From Herbaspirillum sp. SJZ106 (GTDB lineage: Bacteria; Pseudomonadota; Gammaproteobacteria; Burkholderiales; Burkholderiaceae_D): a DNA stretch of 64,000 nt. Within the stretch, counting starts at the first letter, position 1; the number at the start of each line of letters is the position of its first letter. The position numbers and the translations under genes are program-made. The DNA is taken from assembly GCF_006715495.1 (NCBI RefSeq), contig NZ_VFNI01000002.1, forward strand, positions 806,001 through 870,000, given 5' to 3'. The notes under the pieces are model-generated. The model searched no databases and was not told the DNA's origin. It worked only from the letters and a program-made list of their open reading frames with translations. This document shows, piece by piece, positions 47,345 to 58,823 of the stretch.

Positions 47345-48766
47345 ATGTCATCCGTGCAATGTTCCAACCCGGCCGTCGCTGCCGTTCCTGTCGTTCCCGC
47401 CCCCCGCGCCGGCATGCTGCCGCTGGTGGCGCTGGCCATCGGCTTTGTCATGGCCATGCTGGATGTGACCGTGGTCAACGTCGGCTTGTCCAATATCTCG
47501 GAGAACCTGGCCGCGCCATTGTCCACGCTGGTGTGGATCGTCGACGGCTACACGCTCACCTTCGCCGCCATGCTGATGGTGGGCGGCGCGCTGGCCGACC
47601 GTTTCGGCGCCAAGCGGCTCTACCTGACCGGCCTGTTCCTGTTCGTGGCGGCGTCGCTGTTGTGCGGCGCCGCGCCCAACGGCCCGTTCCTGGTGGCGGC
47701 GCGCCTGCTGCAGGGTTTGGGGGCGGCGTTCTTCATGCCCAGTTCGCTGAGCCTGTTGAGCCACGTCTACGAGGACGACCGGGTGCGTGCCCGCATGCTG
47801 GGCGTGTGGTCGGCCACCGTGGGCCTGTCGGCCGCGGTCGGCCCGCTCCTGGGTGGGGTATTGATCCACTGGCTGGGCTGGCGCAGCGTGTTCCTGATCA
47901 ACGTGCCGGTGGGCATCGTCGGCCTGCTGATGGCGCGTTCGCTGATCCCGCAGGCGCCGCGCCATGAGCGCGCGCTGAACCTCTACAGCCATGTGGTGGG
48001 CGTGGCGATGCTGGCCGGCGTGTCCTTCGTGCTGATCCAGGGGCCGGTGTACGGCTGGGGCTCGGCGCGCATCATCGCCGGCATGGCGCTCACGCTGCTG
48101 GCGGCCGTCGCGCTGGTGCGGCATGAGCTGCGCGGCATCGCGCCGCTGCTGCCCAAGGCCCTGTTCGCCACGCCGCAGTTCGCCGCCGCCAACGGCATCG
48201 GCTTCCTGATCAACTTCAGCGTCTACGGCAACCTGTTCTATCTGGCGCTGTTCCTGCAGCAGGGACGCGGCGCCGATGCGTTGCAGACCGGTTTGCAACT
48301 GGTGCCGATGATGGCGGTGATCTTCATCGGCAACCTCACTTCCGGCCGCATGTCGGCGCATTGGGGGCCGCGCGTGCCGCTGCTGCTGGGGTTGTCGGCG
48401 GGCGCCGTCTTTACCGCGCTGGCCATGGGGCTCACGCCAGCCACGCCGTACTGGCTGCTGGCGCTGGTTTGCGCGGCTGCCAACCTGGGGGTAAGCACCG
48501 CCATCCCGGCCATGACCGCGGTGGTGATGCAGGTGGCCGGCCGCGCGCACGCCAACAGCGCCGCCGCCGCGCTCAACGCCAACCGCCAGATCGGCGCGCT
48601 GGTCGGCGTGGCGGTGATGGGGGCGGTGCTGCATACCTTCGACGGCTGGGGCGTACGCAATCCGCTGGCCTTCGGCATGATGGCGGCGGCTTACGCGCTG
48701 GCGCTGTGGCTGGTCTGGCGCTTTGTCGGGGTTGTCGGAAAGGAATTGGCCGCACGCGGCGCCTGA
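47345..48766 (+). CDS. MFS drug transporter, DHA2 (EmrB/QacA) family
   Basis: A 473-residue transporter with about 14 membrane helices. The early motif LDVTVVNVGLSNI (motif D1), ADRFGAKRLYLTGL (motif A) and WRSVFLINVPVGIVG (motif C region) identify DHA2 exporters. Earlier ATG codons at 47285 and 47318 are in frame. It probably expels toxic compounds under control of the divergent LysR protein. A terminator follows. Confidence 0.91.
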   Translation: MSSVQCSNPAVAAVPVVPAPRAGMLPLVALAIGFVMAMLDVTVVNVGLSNISENLAAPLSTLVWIVDGYTLTFAAMLMVGGALADRFGAKRLYLTGLFLFVAASLLCGAAPNGPFLVAARLLQGLGAAFFMPSSLSLLSHVYEDDRVRARMLGVWSATVGLSAAVGPLLGGVLIHWLGWRSVFLINVPVGIVGLLMARSLIPQAPRHERALNLYSHVVGVAMLAGVSFVLIQGPVYGWGSARIIAGMALTLLAAVALVRHELRGIAPLLPKALFATPQFAAANGIGFLINFSVYGNLFYLALFLQQGRGADALQTGLQLVPMMAVIFIGNLTSGRMSAHWGPRVPLLLGLSAGAVFTALAMGLTPATPYWLLALVCAAANLGVSTAIPAMTAVVMQVAGRAHANSAAAALNANRQIGALVGVAVMGAVLHTFDGWGVRNPLAFGMMAAAYALALWLVWRFVGVVGKELAARGA

Positions 48767-48784
48767 ACGCCGCGTTTGCCGGGA

Positions 48785-48821
48785 AACCCGCCCGCATCTG
48801 TTGCGCGGCGGGTTCTTTTTT
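48785..48821 (+). terminator. Terminator of the MFS gene
   Basis: AACCCGCC pairs with GGCGGGTT around a 14-base loop, then CTTTTTT. It begins 18 bases after the MFS stop. Confidence 0.8.
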
Positions 48822-48888
48822 GGGGGCTGGGTGCGCGCAAGCCGTAAAATAGCGGCTTATCACTCAAGTGCAAGAAAGAAGAATCCGC

Positions 48889-49848
48889 ATGTCCATCCAA
48901 TGGTTCCCTGGCCACATGAACGCCGCCCGCAAGAAGGCGGCCGAGGCAATGGAGAAGGTCGACCTGGTCATCGAAGTGGTCGATGCCCGCTTGCCCCAGG
49001 CCAGCTGCAACCCGATGATCGAGCAGCTGCGCAACGCCCGCCAGCGGCCCTGCCTGAAGATCCTCAACAAGACCGACATGGCCGACCCGGCCGCGACCCA
49101 GGCCTGGATCAACCACTACAACAGCCAGAAGGGCGTCACCGCGGTGGCGCTGTCGTGCAAGAAGCCTTCCGACGTGGCGCGCGTGCCCAAGCTGGCGCTG
49201 CAGGTGGCGCCGCACCGCGGCACCGTGTTGAAGCCGCTGCGCATGATGATCATGGGCATCCCCAACGTCGGCAAGTCCACGCTGATGAACGCGCTGCTGA
49301 AAAAGCGCGTGGCCGCGGTGGGCGACGAGCCGGCCGTGACCAAGACCCAGCAGCGCCTCTACCTGGGCAACAACATGGTGCTGATCGATACCCCCGGCAT
49401 GCTGTGGCCCAAGATCGAACACCCCAGCGACGGCCTGATGCTGGCCGCCAGCCATGCGGTGGGCAGCAACGCACTGATCGAGGAAGAGGTCGCGACCTTC
49501 CTGGCCGATCTGCTGTTGCAGCGCTATGCGCAACTGCTCAAGGCGCGCTACGGCTTCCAGACCGAAGGCATGGATGGCGTGGCGGTGATCGAGGGGGTGG
49601 CGGCCAAGCGCGGTTTCCGCCTCAAGGGCGGCGACTACGATTTCGAAAAGGCCGCACATACCTTCCTGCAGGACTACCGCAGCGGCGCGCTCGGCCGCAT
49701 CTCGCTGGAAACGCCGGCCTCGCGCGCCGAACTGCTGGCCAGCTACCAGCCCACCGACAATCCCGATGCGCTGTCGGAAGACGACGAGGATGAAGAGGAA
49801 GAATACGACTGGCGCAACGCGCCGGATCCTCGCGGCAGCCGCGATTAG
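48889..49848 (+). CDS. rbgA: Ribosome biogenesis GTPase YlqF/RbgA
   Basis: A 319-residue circularly permuted GTPase required for late 50S assembly in the family. G4 NKTD is at 60-63 and precedes G1 GIPNVGKS at 123-130 and G3 DTPG at 167-170, the order expected for a permuted domain. The N-terminus IQWFPGHMNAARK is conserved. The acidic tail (EDDEDEEEEYD) is distinctive. ATG 48889 gives the family start. A strong bidirectional terminator separates it from the convergent met operon. Confidence 0.93.
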   Translation: MSIQWFPGHMNAARKKAAEAMEKVDLVIEVVDARLPQASCNPMIEQLRNARQRPCLKILNKTDMADPAATQAWINHYNSQKGVTAVALSCKKPSDVARVPKLALQVAPHRGTVLKPLRMMIMGIPNVGKSTLMNALLKKRVAAVGDEPAVTKTQQRLYLGNNMVLIDTPGMLWPKIEHPSDGLMLAASHAVGSNALIEEEVATFLADLLLQRYAQLLKARYGFQTEGMDGVAVIEGVAAKRGFRLKGGDYDFEKAAHTFLQDYRSGALGRISLETPASRAELLASYQPTDNPDALSEDDEDEEEEYDWRNAPDPRGSRD

Positions 49849-49866
49849 ATCAGGCCTGAGCGTCGC

Positions 49867-49906
49867 CCCATGAAAAAAAGCCACCAAGGTGGCTTTTTTT
49901 CATGGG
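49867..49906. terminator. Bidirectional rho-independent terminator between rbgA and metQ
   Basis: A perfect 19-base stem with a two-base apex (AA) has seven A on one arm and seven T on the other. It serves both converging transcripts. Confidence 0.9.
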
Positions 49907-49958
49907 CGTCCGGCAGCGCCGGACGCTTTAAGCGATTACCCGATTACCTGGTGACTGA

Positions 49959-50759
49959 TTACCACGAGGTGATCACCGAACCCTTGTACTTTTCCAGCAC
50001 GAACTTCTTCACTTCCGGGCTGTGGTAAGCCTTGACCAGCTTGGCGACCCAGGGCTTGTCCTTGTCGGCGGCGCGGATGGCCAGCACGTTGGCGTAGGGG
50101 CCGGTCGAGGCTTCCACGGCGATGGCGTCCTTGGTCGGCGACAGGCCGGCCGATTCGGCGAAGTTGCCGTTGATCACGGCGGCGTCGAAGTCATCCAGCG
50201 AGCGCGGCAGCTGGGCGGCGTCCAGTTCGATGATCTTGACCTTCTTCGGGTTCTCGACGATGTCCAGCGGGGTTGCCTTCAGGCCGGCGTCGGCCTTGAG
50301 CTTGATCACGCCCTTGGCTTGCAGCACCAGCAGCGCGCGGCCGCCGTTGGTCGGGTCGTTGGGCACGCCGACGCGGGCGCCTTGCTTGAGTTCATCCAGC
50401 GACTTGATCTTCTTGGAGTACACGCCCATCGGGAAGGTGATGGTGGTGCCCACGCTCACGAACTTGTAGCCGCGATCCTTGATCTGGGCGTCCAGGTAGG
50501 GCTGGTGCTGGTAGGAGTTGGCATCCAGGTCGCCGCCGGCCAGCGCCGCATTGGGCTGGATGTAGTCGGTGAATTCGATGATCTGCAGCTTCAGGCCATC
50601 CTTCTCGGCCAGCTTCTTGACCTGTTCCATGATCTCGGCGTGCGGGCCGGCGGTCACGCCGATCTTGATCGGCTTGTCCTGCGCCAGCACGGGCGCGGAG
50701 ATCAGGCTGGCAGCGATACCCAGGCCTGCGACGAATTGAATCAACTGACGACGGTTCAT
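49959..50759 (-). CDS. metQ: Methionine-binding protein of the MetNIQ ABC transporter
   Basis: A 266-residue NlpA-family periplasmic protein that captures D- and L-methionine. A signal peptide ends near PVLAQD; unlike E. coli MetQ no lipobox cysteine is present, so it is soluble. KIGVTAGPHAEIMEQ, LAGGDLDANSYQHQPYLD and VPNDPTNGGRAL match the family. It is last in metN-metI-metQ. Confidence 0.92.
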   Translation of the reverse strand: MNRRQLIQFVAGLGIAASLISAPVLAQDKPIKIGVTAGPHAEIMEQVKKLAEKDGLKLQIIEFTDYIQPNAALAGGDLDANSYQHQPYLDAQIKDRGYKFVSVGTTITFPMGVYSKKIKSLDELKQGARVGVPNDPTNGGRALLVLQAKGVIKLKADAGLKATPLDIVENPKKVKIIELDAAQLPRSLDDFDAAVINGNFAESAGLSPTKDAIAVEASTGPYANVLAIRAADKDKPWVAKLVKAYHSPEVKKFVLEKYKGSVITSW

Positions 50760-50840
50760 GACTTTCCTTTCAAGCTTTTTTAATGATCGCAGCGGGTAGC
50801 TGCGGTTTGTTTTCCATACTGCGCGCTGTGGTTTTCGCTT

Positions 50841-51494
50841 TTAGCGATGGCTCAGCTTGCGCACCAGCAGGTCTCCCAGGGACTGCACCAGCTGCACGAA
50901 AACGATCAGGATCAGCACCACCGCCACCATCACTTCCGGCAGGAAGCGCTGGTAGCCGTAGCGGATGCCCAGGTCGCCCAGGCCGCCGCCGCCGATCGCG
51001 CCGGCCATGGCCGAATAGCCGACCAAGCTGACGAAGGTGATCGTGAGACCGGCGACGATACCAGCAAACGCCTCGGGCACCAATACCTTGTAAATGATTT
51101 GCCCGGTGGTCGCGCCCATGGCCTGGGCCGCTTCCACCAGGCCGCGGTCGACTTCGCGCAGGGCCGACTCGACCAGGCGCGCGATGAAGGGCGCGGCGGC
51201 AATCGTCAGCGGCACGATGGCCGCGGCGGTGCCGATCGAGGTGCCGACGAAAAAGCGCGTGAACGGGATCACCGCCACCAGCAAAATGATGAAAGGCGTC
51301 GAACGCACCGCGTTGACCAGGAGGCCGGCGATGCGGTTGAAGGCCGCGTTGGGCAGGATGCCGTTGCGGTCGGTCAGGTGCAGGGCGATGCCCAGCGGCA
51401 CGCCCAGCACCGAACCCAGCACGCCCGAGATGCCGACCATCATCAGGGTTTCGCCGAAGGAGCTGATAAACAGATCGATCAATTCAGATGACAT
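50841..51494 (-). CDS. metI: Methionine ABC transporter permease
   Basis: A 217-residue inner-membrane protein with five helices and the coupling segment [20 protein letters not shown] (EAA motif). It forms the MetNIQ channel. Its start overlaps the metN stop by 11 bases, and 81 bases separate it from metQ. Confidence 0.93.
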   Translation of the reverse strand: MSSELIDLFISSFGETLMMVGISGVLGSVLGVPLGIALHLTDRNGILPNAAFNRIAGLLVNAVRSTPFIILLVAVIPFTRFFVGTSIGTAAAIVPLTIAAAPFIARLVESALREVDRGLVEAAQAMGATTGQIIYKVLVPEAFAGIVAGLTITFVSLVGYSAMAGAIGGGGLGDLGIRYGYQRFLPEVMVAVVLILIVFVQLVQSLGDLLVRKLSHR

Positions 51495-52533
51495 GGTTCA
51501 GCTCCTCCACGACGACGCCCTGCGAGCGCAGGTATTGCATTGCATTGTTGATGTTTTCCTGGGTGCCGTTGGCGAGGATCGCCAGCGAGCCGAAGGCCTG
51601 GCCCTGGATCTCGTCGATCTGGCCGTGCAGGATGTTGAAGTCCAGGCTGTAGCGGCGCACCGCTTCCGACAGGTGAGGCTGGTCCACGCCCGAACCGGTG
51701 AAGGCGAAGCGGAACAGGTGGTCGGTGCCCTTGGTGGCGTCATTTTCCGCTTCGGCCTTGGCCAGGCGCGCGCGCAGGCGCTCCACCACGCCCTTGGGCA
51801 GCTCATGGGCGATCACGTCGCCGATCAGGGCGCGCGTGACTTCATGCTTGGGCTGGCGGAATACATCCAGCACCTCGCCTTGTTCGATCACCTGGCCGGC
51901 TTCCATCACCGCCACGCGGTCGCAGATGACCTTGATCACTTCCATCTGGTGGGTGATCAGCACGATGGTCAGGCCCAGTTCCTGGTTGATCTTGCGCAGC
52001 AGCTCCAGGATCGAACGGGTGGTTTCCGGGTCCAGCGCCGACGTGGCTTCGTCCGACAGCAACACCTTGGGATCGTTGGCCAGGGCGCGGGCGATGCCCA
52101 CGCGCTGTTTCTGGCCGCCCGAGATCTGCGCCGGATAGCGGTCCTTCAGCGCCGACAGGCCGACCAGTTCCAGCAGCGGCTCGACCTTCTGCGCGATCTC
52201 GGCCTTGGATTTGCCGGCCAGCTCCAGCGGCAGCGCGATGTTGTCGTACACCGTGCGCGAAGAAAGCAGGTTGAAGTGCTGGAAGATCATGCCGATGCCG
52301 CGGCGCGCCTCGCGCAATTGTTGCGCGGAGAGGGCGGTCAGGTCCTGGCCGTCGAGCAGGATGCGGCCGGAAGTGGGGCGGTTGAGCAGGTTCAGGGTGC
52401 GCACCAGGGTGCTTTTGCCGGCGCCGCTGCGGCCGATGATGCCGAAGACTTCGCCCTTGCGGATCGACAGATCGACATTGCGCACCGCCTCGACACTGCC
52501 AAAGCGCTGGGTAACAGCTTGGATTTCGATCAT
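51484..52533 (-). CDS. metN: Methionine ABC transporter ATP-binding protein
   Basis: A 349-residue ATPase with Walker A GRSGAGKS at 34-41, signature SGGQKQR and Walker [16 protein letters not shown]-terminal NIL domain (about 270-345) would bind methionine and inhibit transport. ATG 52533 excludes a 16-codon upstream extension. It is first in the operon. No MetJ-like or SAM-riboswitch element was recognised upstream. Confidence 0.94.
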   Translation of the reverse strand: MIEIQAVTQRFGSVEAVRNVDLSIRKGEVFGIIGRSGAGKSTLVRTLNLLNRPTSGRILLDGQDLTALSAQQLREARRGIGMIFQHFNLLSSRTVYDNIALPLELAGKSKAEIAQKVEPLLELVGLSALKDRYPAQISGGQKQRVGIARALANDPKVLLSDEATSALDPETTRSILELLRKINQELGLTIVLITHQMEVIKVICDRVAVMEAGQVIEQGEVLDVFRQPKHEVTRALIGDVIAHELPKGVVERLRARLAKAEAENDATKGTDHLFRFAFTGSGVDQPHLSEAVRRYSLDFNILHGQIDEIQGQAFGSLAILANGTQENINNAMQYLRSQGVVVEELNHVI

Positions 52534-53202
52534 GATGGGAATAGAAATGGCAGCGGGCCCGTGCTTCCGACCCGCCGCCATGGGAGCCTTCGCTGTTCAG
52601 GAAGACGCCGCAGGCGGGGACAAAACCACAAGTCTCCACTGCCATCGATATTTTTATAAGAAGCCGCTATTTTAAGGCGGCGGGGTTATAAGGGGAAAAT
52701 AAATTTTCGCTTATGCATATAACCCAGGCGTCTTACGACGCCCCCCAAAGAGCAGGCCGCGCATGGGTTTGCGCTGCACCCGACAACGCCGGGGCCGGGC
52801 ATTTTTCCATGCGGCGAGATTGCATCCCGTCAAGGATGCGGGGGCGACGATGCCGGCGATTGCCCTCGCCGTACCGGTCTTTGCGGCCTCGTTCCGCCTT
52901 CTCGTCCATTGACTGGATTGCTTGCTTCTTTTCAGGCTTCCCCATCTCCACCGGCTCCGGCCCTCCCCAAACGCGAGCCAGGTGCGTCAATACCTTAATT
53001 ATTTCTTTTCTTGAAATTATCACTTGCAGGCGACGGCATTTTTCAATGTTTTGGTAAAGATTAAAGTGCATGTGCGGCCCGGAAGGCAGCCAGATTCTTC
53101 CGGCGCTACCGGCGCCTTATGCCGATTCATGCAAATGCAGCGAGGCGCAGAACAAGACCAAATTTGCATCAAGCCGTCTGAAAGAAAGTAAGAAAGCACA
53201 TC
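52534..53202. other. Long non-coding region between metN and the DUF4148 gene
   Basis: I see no firm gene in 669 bases. A 112-codon leftward frame at 52733-53071 (start HFNLYQNIEKCRRL) has no recognised domain and is best treated as unsupported. The part near 52640-52715 is AT-rich and should contain the metN promoter. Confidence 0.4.
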
Positions 53203-53592
53203 ATGAATACCCGTCATCTCCTCATCGCCCTCGCACTGGCCGCCACAAGCGGCGCCGTGCTGGCGCAAAACGTTTCGGTCCAAGCCCAGAACGTGCAAGG
53301 CAAGACCCGCGCCCAGGTTATCGAAGAACTCAAGCAGGCCCGTGCCGATGGCACCCTGACCGTGAGCGACTACGACTACCCCAGGCTGCCCGCTTTCGTT
53401 TCCACCAAGACCCGTGCGCAAGTGATCGAAGAATTGAAAGTGGCCAATGCCCAGGGCCTGGTCACGGTCGGCGACGCCGACTACCCGAAGCTGCCGGCAT
53501 TCGTCTCCACCAAGAGCCGCGCGCAAGTGCAGGCCGAACTGGTCGAATACCAGAAGCATCCCGATCCGCAGGGCCTCTACCGCGGCTATTGA
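53203..53592 (+). CDS. DUF4148 repeat protein, secreted
   Basis: A 129-residue protein with a signal peptide (LLIALALAATSGAVLAQ). The mature part consists of repeats of 35 residues: 34-68, 69-103 and a shortened 104-129. Each begins K(T/S)RAQV and has E(E/Y)LK or equivalent; the first two contain DYP.LPAFVST. DUF4148 proteins are common small periplasmic proteins of beta-proteobacteria without known function. It precedes the toxin-antitoxin pair by 80 bases. Confidence 0.87.
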   Translation: MNTRHLLIALALAATSGAVLAQNVSVQAQNVQGKTRAQVIEELKQARADGTLTVSDYDYPRLPAFVSTKTRAQVIEELKVANAQGLVTVGDADYPKLPAFVSTKSRAQVQAELVEYQKHPDPQGLYRGY

Positions 53593-53672
53593 TGGATCGC
53601 TCCGGGCGGCGCGAGAGCGCGCATTGCGCGCGCCGCCTGTGCGCTTGACGTTCATTGCAACAAGAGGATCCC

Positions 53673-53915
53673 ATGTATTCCTTCAGCGCCAAGCAACTGG
53701 CCAGCCGGCTTTCCGAGCTCATCGAGCTGGCCGATATCGATGAAGTCGTCATCACCCGCGACAGCGGCGAGAATCTGGTCATCGTCAAGGAGTCGGTCTG
53801 GCGGGCCATGCAGGACACGGCCCACCTGTTCGCCACCGATATCAATTCCGACCGCCTGCTGCGCAGCCTGCAGCAGTTGCGCGCCGACTTGCTGTCCGAG
53901 CCGGAGGTCGAATGA
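53673..53915 (+). CDS. Phd/YefM-family antitoxin
   Basis: An 80-residue antitoxin. The N-terminal fold SAKQLASRLSELIELADIDE and VVITRDSGENLVIVKESVW matches YefM, and the C-terminal helix (LLRSLQQLRADLLSEPEVE) would cover the toxin. AAGAGGATCCC precedes ATG 53673. Its stop overlaps the toxin start by ATGA. It is expected to repress its own operon. Confidence 0.87.
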   Translation: MYSFSAKQLASRLSELIELADIDEVVITRDSGENLVIVKESVWRAMQDTAHLFATDINSDRLLRSLQQLRADLLSEPEVE

Positions 53916-54166
53916 AACTGCTGATGACCCCATTGGCTCAGGAGGACTTCGCCTTCTGGCGCCGCCAGGACAGCGAACTGGCGCGGCGCATCACCCGCTT
54001 GCTGCGCTGCCTGCGCGATGGCGCCAATCTGCCGGCGCAGCAGGTGGCGGTCTTGCCGTTGCGCTTGCCGGGGCTGAACTCGGTGCGCCTGTCATCCGAG
54101 CATCGTCTGGTATTCGAGCGCCTGCGCGACCGTATCGTCGTGCACCAGTGCCGGTTCCACTACTGA
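53912..54166 (+). CDS. YoeB-family toxin with non-canonical active site
   Basis: An 84-residue protein that aligns without gaps to E. coli YoeB, a ribosome-dependent mRNA interferase. Arg65 (EHRLVF) and His83 (CRFHY) are conserved. Position 46, the general-base Glu of YoeB, is Ala here, with no nearby acidic residue in AQQVAVLPLR. Activity may be lost, altered or supported by another residue. It overlaps the antitoxin gene by four bases. Confidence 0.85.
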   Translation: MKLLMTPLAQEDFAFWRRQDSELARRITRLLRCLRDGANLPAQQVAVLPLRLPGLNSVRLSSEHRLVFERLRDRIVVHQCRFHY

Positions 54167-54652
54167 ACCGCTGATACGGGTGCTTTGCGACGGGGCTGGA
54201 GCGGCCGTGCGCAGTATCGACTGCGTGCGCTGGCCGGGGCCGGGTGTTCATGTGAGAGAGGCCCATTCTCCAGGCTTGTCCTCCTGCGGGGCGGTTGGCG
54301 TTTTCCTTGCGCCTGCCGTGTGCCGCAGGTTTTTGCCGACCGCGTTCTGTGCGGGAACAAGAAATAAGATGTTGTTTATTTGCATCGTTTCTTGGTTTCA
54401 TCCTGCCAAATGAATCGCGAGTCGGCATTTTTTGTTTGCATTGTCATGTTGCTTTATAGTTGCAATAAAGAGACATAAACACTATAAAAACAAGAAAAAT
54501 AAAAAGTTAAATTGTTTGTGGAAATAAATTTTGATTAAATAAATTAAGTCTTCTTGATGTTTCTTTCTGGAAGTCTGGGTGTCTTCCCTGTCTGGACAGG
54601 TAGCGGAACCACCAACAAACAAACAGCAATTCAACAACCTTTGGAGTTCCTC
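54167..54652. other. Porin upstream region
   Basis: No gene is supported here. From about 54410 to 54560 the sequence becomes strongly AT-rich, consistent with a promoter and regulated leader for the abundant porin downstream. A single strong -35/-10 pair could not be chosen. TTTGGAGTTCC before the porin ATG is its ribosome-binding site. Confidence 0.45.
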
Positions 54653-55843
54653 ATGAGAAAGTCCCTCTTGGCACTGGCAGTGCTGGGCGCCTTCGCCGGC
54701 GTCGCACATGCGCAAAGCTCGGTCACCATCTACGGCATCATCGACGCCAGCCTGTCGTACAACAGCAAGGTGGCAACCACCGGTACCGGCAACGGCAACC
54801 GCACCGGCATCGACTCCGGTGCGATCAAGGGTTCGCGCATCGGCTTCAAGGGCAGCGAAGACCTGGGCGGCGGCTTGAAGGCGCTGTTCAACCTGGAAAA
54901 CGGCTTCACGCTGGATAACGGCGCCGCCGCCCAAGGCAACACCCTGTTCGGCCGCACCGCCACCGTCGGCCTGTCGGGCAACTTCGGCGCCGTGCTGCTG
55001 GGCCGCCAGAAGGACTTCACCGACGACATCGCCGCCTTCACCTCGGTCAACGACTTCGGCGGCATGGTCAGCCAGGTCCACGCACGCGACCTGGACCGCA
55101 CCAACGGCGAACGCGTCAACAACTCGATCCGCTATAACACCCCCAACGTCAACGGCTTCTACGGCAGCCTGATCTACGGCTTCGGCGAGCAGGCCGGCGA
55201 GAACACCTCCGGCCAGTCCTTCGGCATCGGCGGCGCCTACTCCAACGGCCCGTTCAATGTCGGCGTGTCGTACTTCCAGGCCAAGAAGGCCGGCACCGTA
55301 GCCTCCAGCGACGTCAACTCCAGCAACGCCACCACATGCACCAACGGCGCCGGTTCCTCGGGCGACACTTGCCTGAAGACCTGGACCCTGGCCACTTCCT
55401 ACCAGTTCGGCCCGGCCAAGGTGTACGGTTCGTGGTCGCGCGTGAAGCTGCCGCTGGCCACCGGCGGTTCGGCTTCCTCGTTCTCCGCAGCGTCGGCCGC
55501 CAGCTATACGGCTGATTCCACCGGCCAATACCTGGTGGGCGGCGTCAACAACGAGAAGAACGACATCTTCGACGTCGGCGTCAACTACGGCCTGAGCCCT
55601 GCGCTGTCGCTGCTGGGCAGCGTGCAGTACACCCGCGCCGACTTCGTCAATGCGTCCAACGGCCGCCTGATCCAGTTGAACCTGGGGGCCAAGTACGCAC
55701 TCTCCAAGCGCACCAGCCTGTACGCGATCTACCGCAACCTGCGCGCTTCCGACACCTACAGCCCGGGCGTGACCAACGGCCAGGCTCCTGGTTCGGACAG
55801 CAGCCAGAACGCGTTCAACGCCGGCATCATCCACAACTTCTGA
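54653..55843 (+). CDS. Major outer-membrane porin (Gram-negative porin family)
   Basis: A 396-residue general porin with a signal peptide ending in AHAQS. The barrel starts SSVTIYGIIDASLSYNS and ends with a terminal Phe (GIIHNF), as needed for outer-membrane assembly. SRIGFKGSEDLGGGLKALF and FGRTATVGLSGNFG are family hallmarks of beta-proteobacterial trimeric porins. A terminator lies downstream. The ATG at 54653 is set by the signal peptide. Confidence 0.95.
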   Translation: MRKSLLALAVLGAFAGVAHAQSSVTIYGIIDASLSYNSKVATTGTGNGNRTGIDSGAIKGSRIGFKGSEDLGGGLKALFNLENGFTLDNGAAAQGNTLFGRTATVGLSGNFGAVLLGRQKDFTDDIAAFTSVNDFGGMVSQVHARDLDRTNGERVNNSIRYNTPNVNGFYGSLIYGFGEQAGENTSGQSFGIGGAYSNGPFNVGVSYFQAKKAGTVASSDVNSSNATTCTNGAGSSGDTCLKTWTLATSYQFGPAKVYGSWSRVKLPLATGGSASSFSAASAASYTADSTGQYLVGGVNNEKNDIFDVGVNYGLSPALSLLGSVQYTRADFVNASNGRLIQLNLGAKYALSKRTSLYAIYRNLRASDTYSPGVTNGQAPGSDSSQNAFNAGIIHNF

Positions 55844-55989
55844 TGATGCGCGCGTGAGCGCGAGATGAGCCAGCCACGGCGCCGCCTCCACCTCCACCGC
55901 TGCAAGCGGATGCGGCGTCGTCGACGACTCCCTGTAGTATCCGCAGTGCCCGCAGCGCCCCAAGCTTTCCCCGGCGGATGGCCTGCACG

Positions 55990-56020
55990 GCCCGCGTTCC
56001 TTTTGGGACGCGGGCTTTTT
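55990..56020 (+). terminator. Terminator of the porin gene
   Basis: GCCCGCGTTCC pairs with GGGACGCGGGC (one G-T) across TTTT, then TTTTT. It lies 146 bases past the porin stop, so the transcript has a long 3' tail. Confidence 0.82.
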
Positions 56021-56086
56021 GCGTTTTGGGCCACGGCTTGTGCGGCTTCCTATAATGTCAGTCTGATCCGACTCCGGGGACTTCCC

Positions 56087-56521
56087 ATGCATATCGACTG
56101 GGCGCATTTCACGCCGGCATTCTCGCTGGCCGGCGGCATCGCCATCGGCCTGGCAGCGGCGGCCTTGATCCTGCTCAACGGCCGCATCGCCGGCATCAGC
56201 GGCATTCTCGGCGGCTGGTTGCGGGCGGGGGCCGGCGAACGCTCATGGCGCGCGGCCTTCATCGCCGGACTGGTAGCCGCGCCGCTGGCGGCAGCGGCCC
56301 TGGGCTGGCAGGCGCCGTTGCATATCGATGCCGGCTGGCCGGCGGTGATCGCGGCCGGATTCATGGTCGGACTGGGCACGCGCTATGCCGGCGGTTGCAC
56401 TAGCGGCCATGGCGTGTGCGGGATATCGCGCGGGGCGCTGCGCTCCATTGTGGCGACGGTGACCTTCATGGCGGCGGGGTTCGTCACCGTGTTCGTGCTG
56501 CGGCATGTCCTGGGAGGCTGA
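56087..56521 (+). CDS. YeeE/YedE-family sulfur transporter, first half
   Basis: A 144-residue membrane protein with about four helices and the conserved [15 protein letters not shown], whose cysteines are implicated in thiosulfate relay in the family. TATAAT at 56051 may be its -10, with TTGGGC 19 bases before. It is followed one base later by the second half, so the two probably assemble as one transporter, like PmpA. Confidence 0.88.
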   Translation: MHIDWAHFTPAFSLAGGIAIGLAAAALILLNGRIAGISGILGGWLRAGAGERSWRAAFIAGLVAAPLAAAALGWQAPLHIDAGWPAVIAAGFMVGLGTRYAGGCTSGHGVCGISRGALRSIVATVTFMAAGFVTVFVLRHVLGG

Positions 56522-56522
56522 C

Positions 56523-56948
56523 ATGCGTGCGCCTGCCATCCTCGTTTGCTTCGCCAGCGGCTTGCTGTTCGGGCTCGGCCTGATGCTGTCCGGCATGGCC
56601 GATCCGGCCAAGGTGCTGGGCTTCCTGGATCTCGCCGGCCACTGGGACCCCTCGCTGGCTTTCGTCATGATCGGCGCCATCGGCGTGGGCGTGTTCGCCT
56701 TCGCCGCGGCGCGCCGGCGCAAGTCGTCCTGGCTGGGTTTGCCCATGCAACTGCCCGCCGCTGCCGGCATCACGCCGCGCCTGCTGGCGGGCAGCGCGCT
56801 GTTCGGCATCGGCTGGGGCGTGGCCGGTTTTTGTCCGGGGCCGGCATTGGTGGCGCTGGGCATGGGGGAGGGCAAGGCGATCGCCTTCGTGCTGGCCATG
56901 CTGGCCGGGATGCTGGTCTTTGAATGGCTGGAAGCGCGCCGGCGTTAG
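56523..56948 (+). CDS. YeeE/YedE-family sulfur transporter, second half
   Basis: A 141-residue membrane protein with about four helices and GFCPGPA, the matching cysteine motif of the second repeat. [20 protein letters not shown] is a family signature, and [13 protein letters not shown] is near the last helix. It pairs with the gene one base upstream, like PmpB, to import thiosulfate or related sulfur compounds. Confidence 0.88.
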   Translation: MRAPAILVCFASGLLFGLGLMLSGMADPAKVLGFLDLAGHWDPSLAFVMIGAIGVGVFAFAAARRRKSSWLGLPMQLPAAAGITPRLLAGSALFGIGWGVAGFCPGPALVALGMGEGKAIAFVLAMLAGMLVFEWLEARRR

Positions 56949-56975
56949 AACAGAGTCAGTCGGGCCGTTGAAAAC

Positions 56976-57013
56976 AAAAATCCCCGCAGCGTTGCCGCTG
57001 CGGGGATTTTTTT
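56976..57013. terminator. Bidirectional terminator between sulfur transporter and groEL
   Basis: TCCCCGCAGCG and CGCTGCGGGGA pair over a 4-base loop at 56981-57006. Seven T follow on one strand and five T then GTTTTC on the other, ending both convergent transcripts. Confidence 0.9.
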
Positions 57014-57060
57014 CGGTCGTCGGCCGCCGCACGGGGCGACGGCCAGCGGGCCGACGGCAA

Positions 57061-58743
<1,683 letters not shown>

Positions 58744-58823
58744 TCACCGTGGTGGCCGCCGCCTGGGCGGCCGGTGCATCTGCACTACCTGTGCGGCAGC
58801 CTGGCGGCTGCCCGGGCCGGGAA

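Noticed and set aside
52534..52720. SAM riboswitch before metN
   Set aside because: The conserved helices and core of known SAM riboswitches could not be found by eye; only an AT-rich leader is present.
52733..53071. 112-codon minus-strand frame in the metN upstream gap
   Set aside because: It has no domain, no clear ribosome-binding site and a biased composition; noted only in the gap entry.
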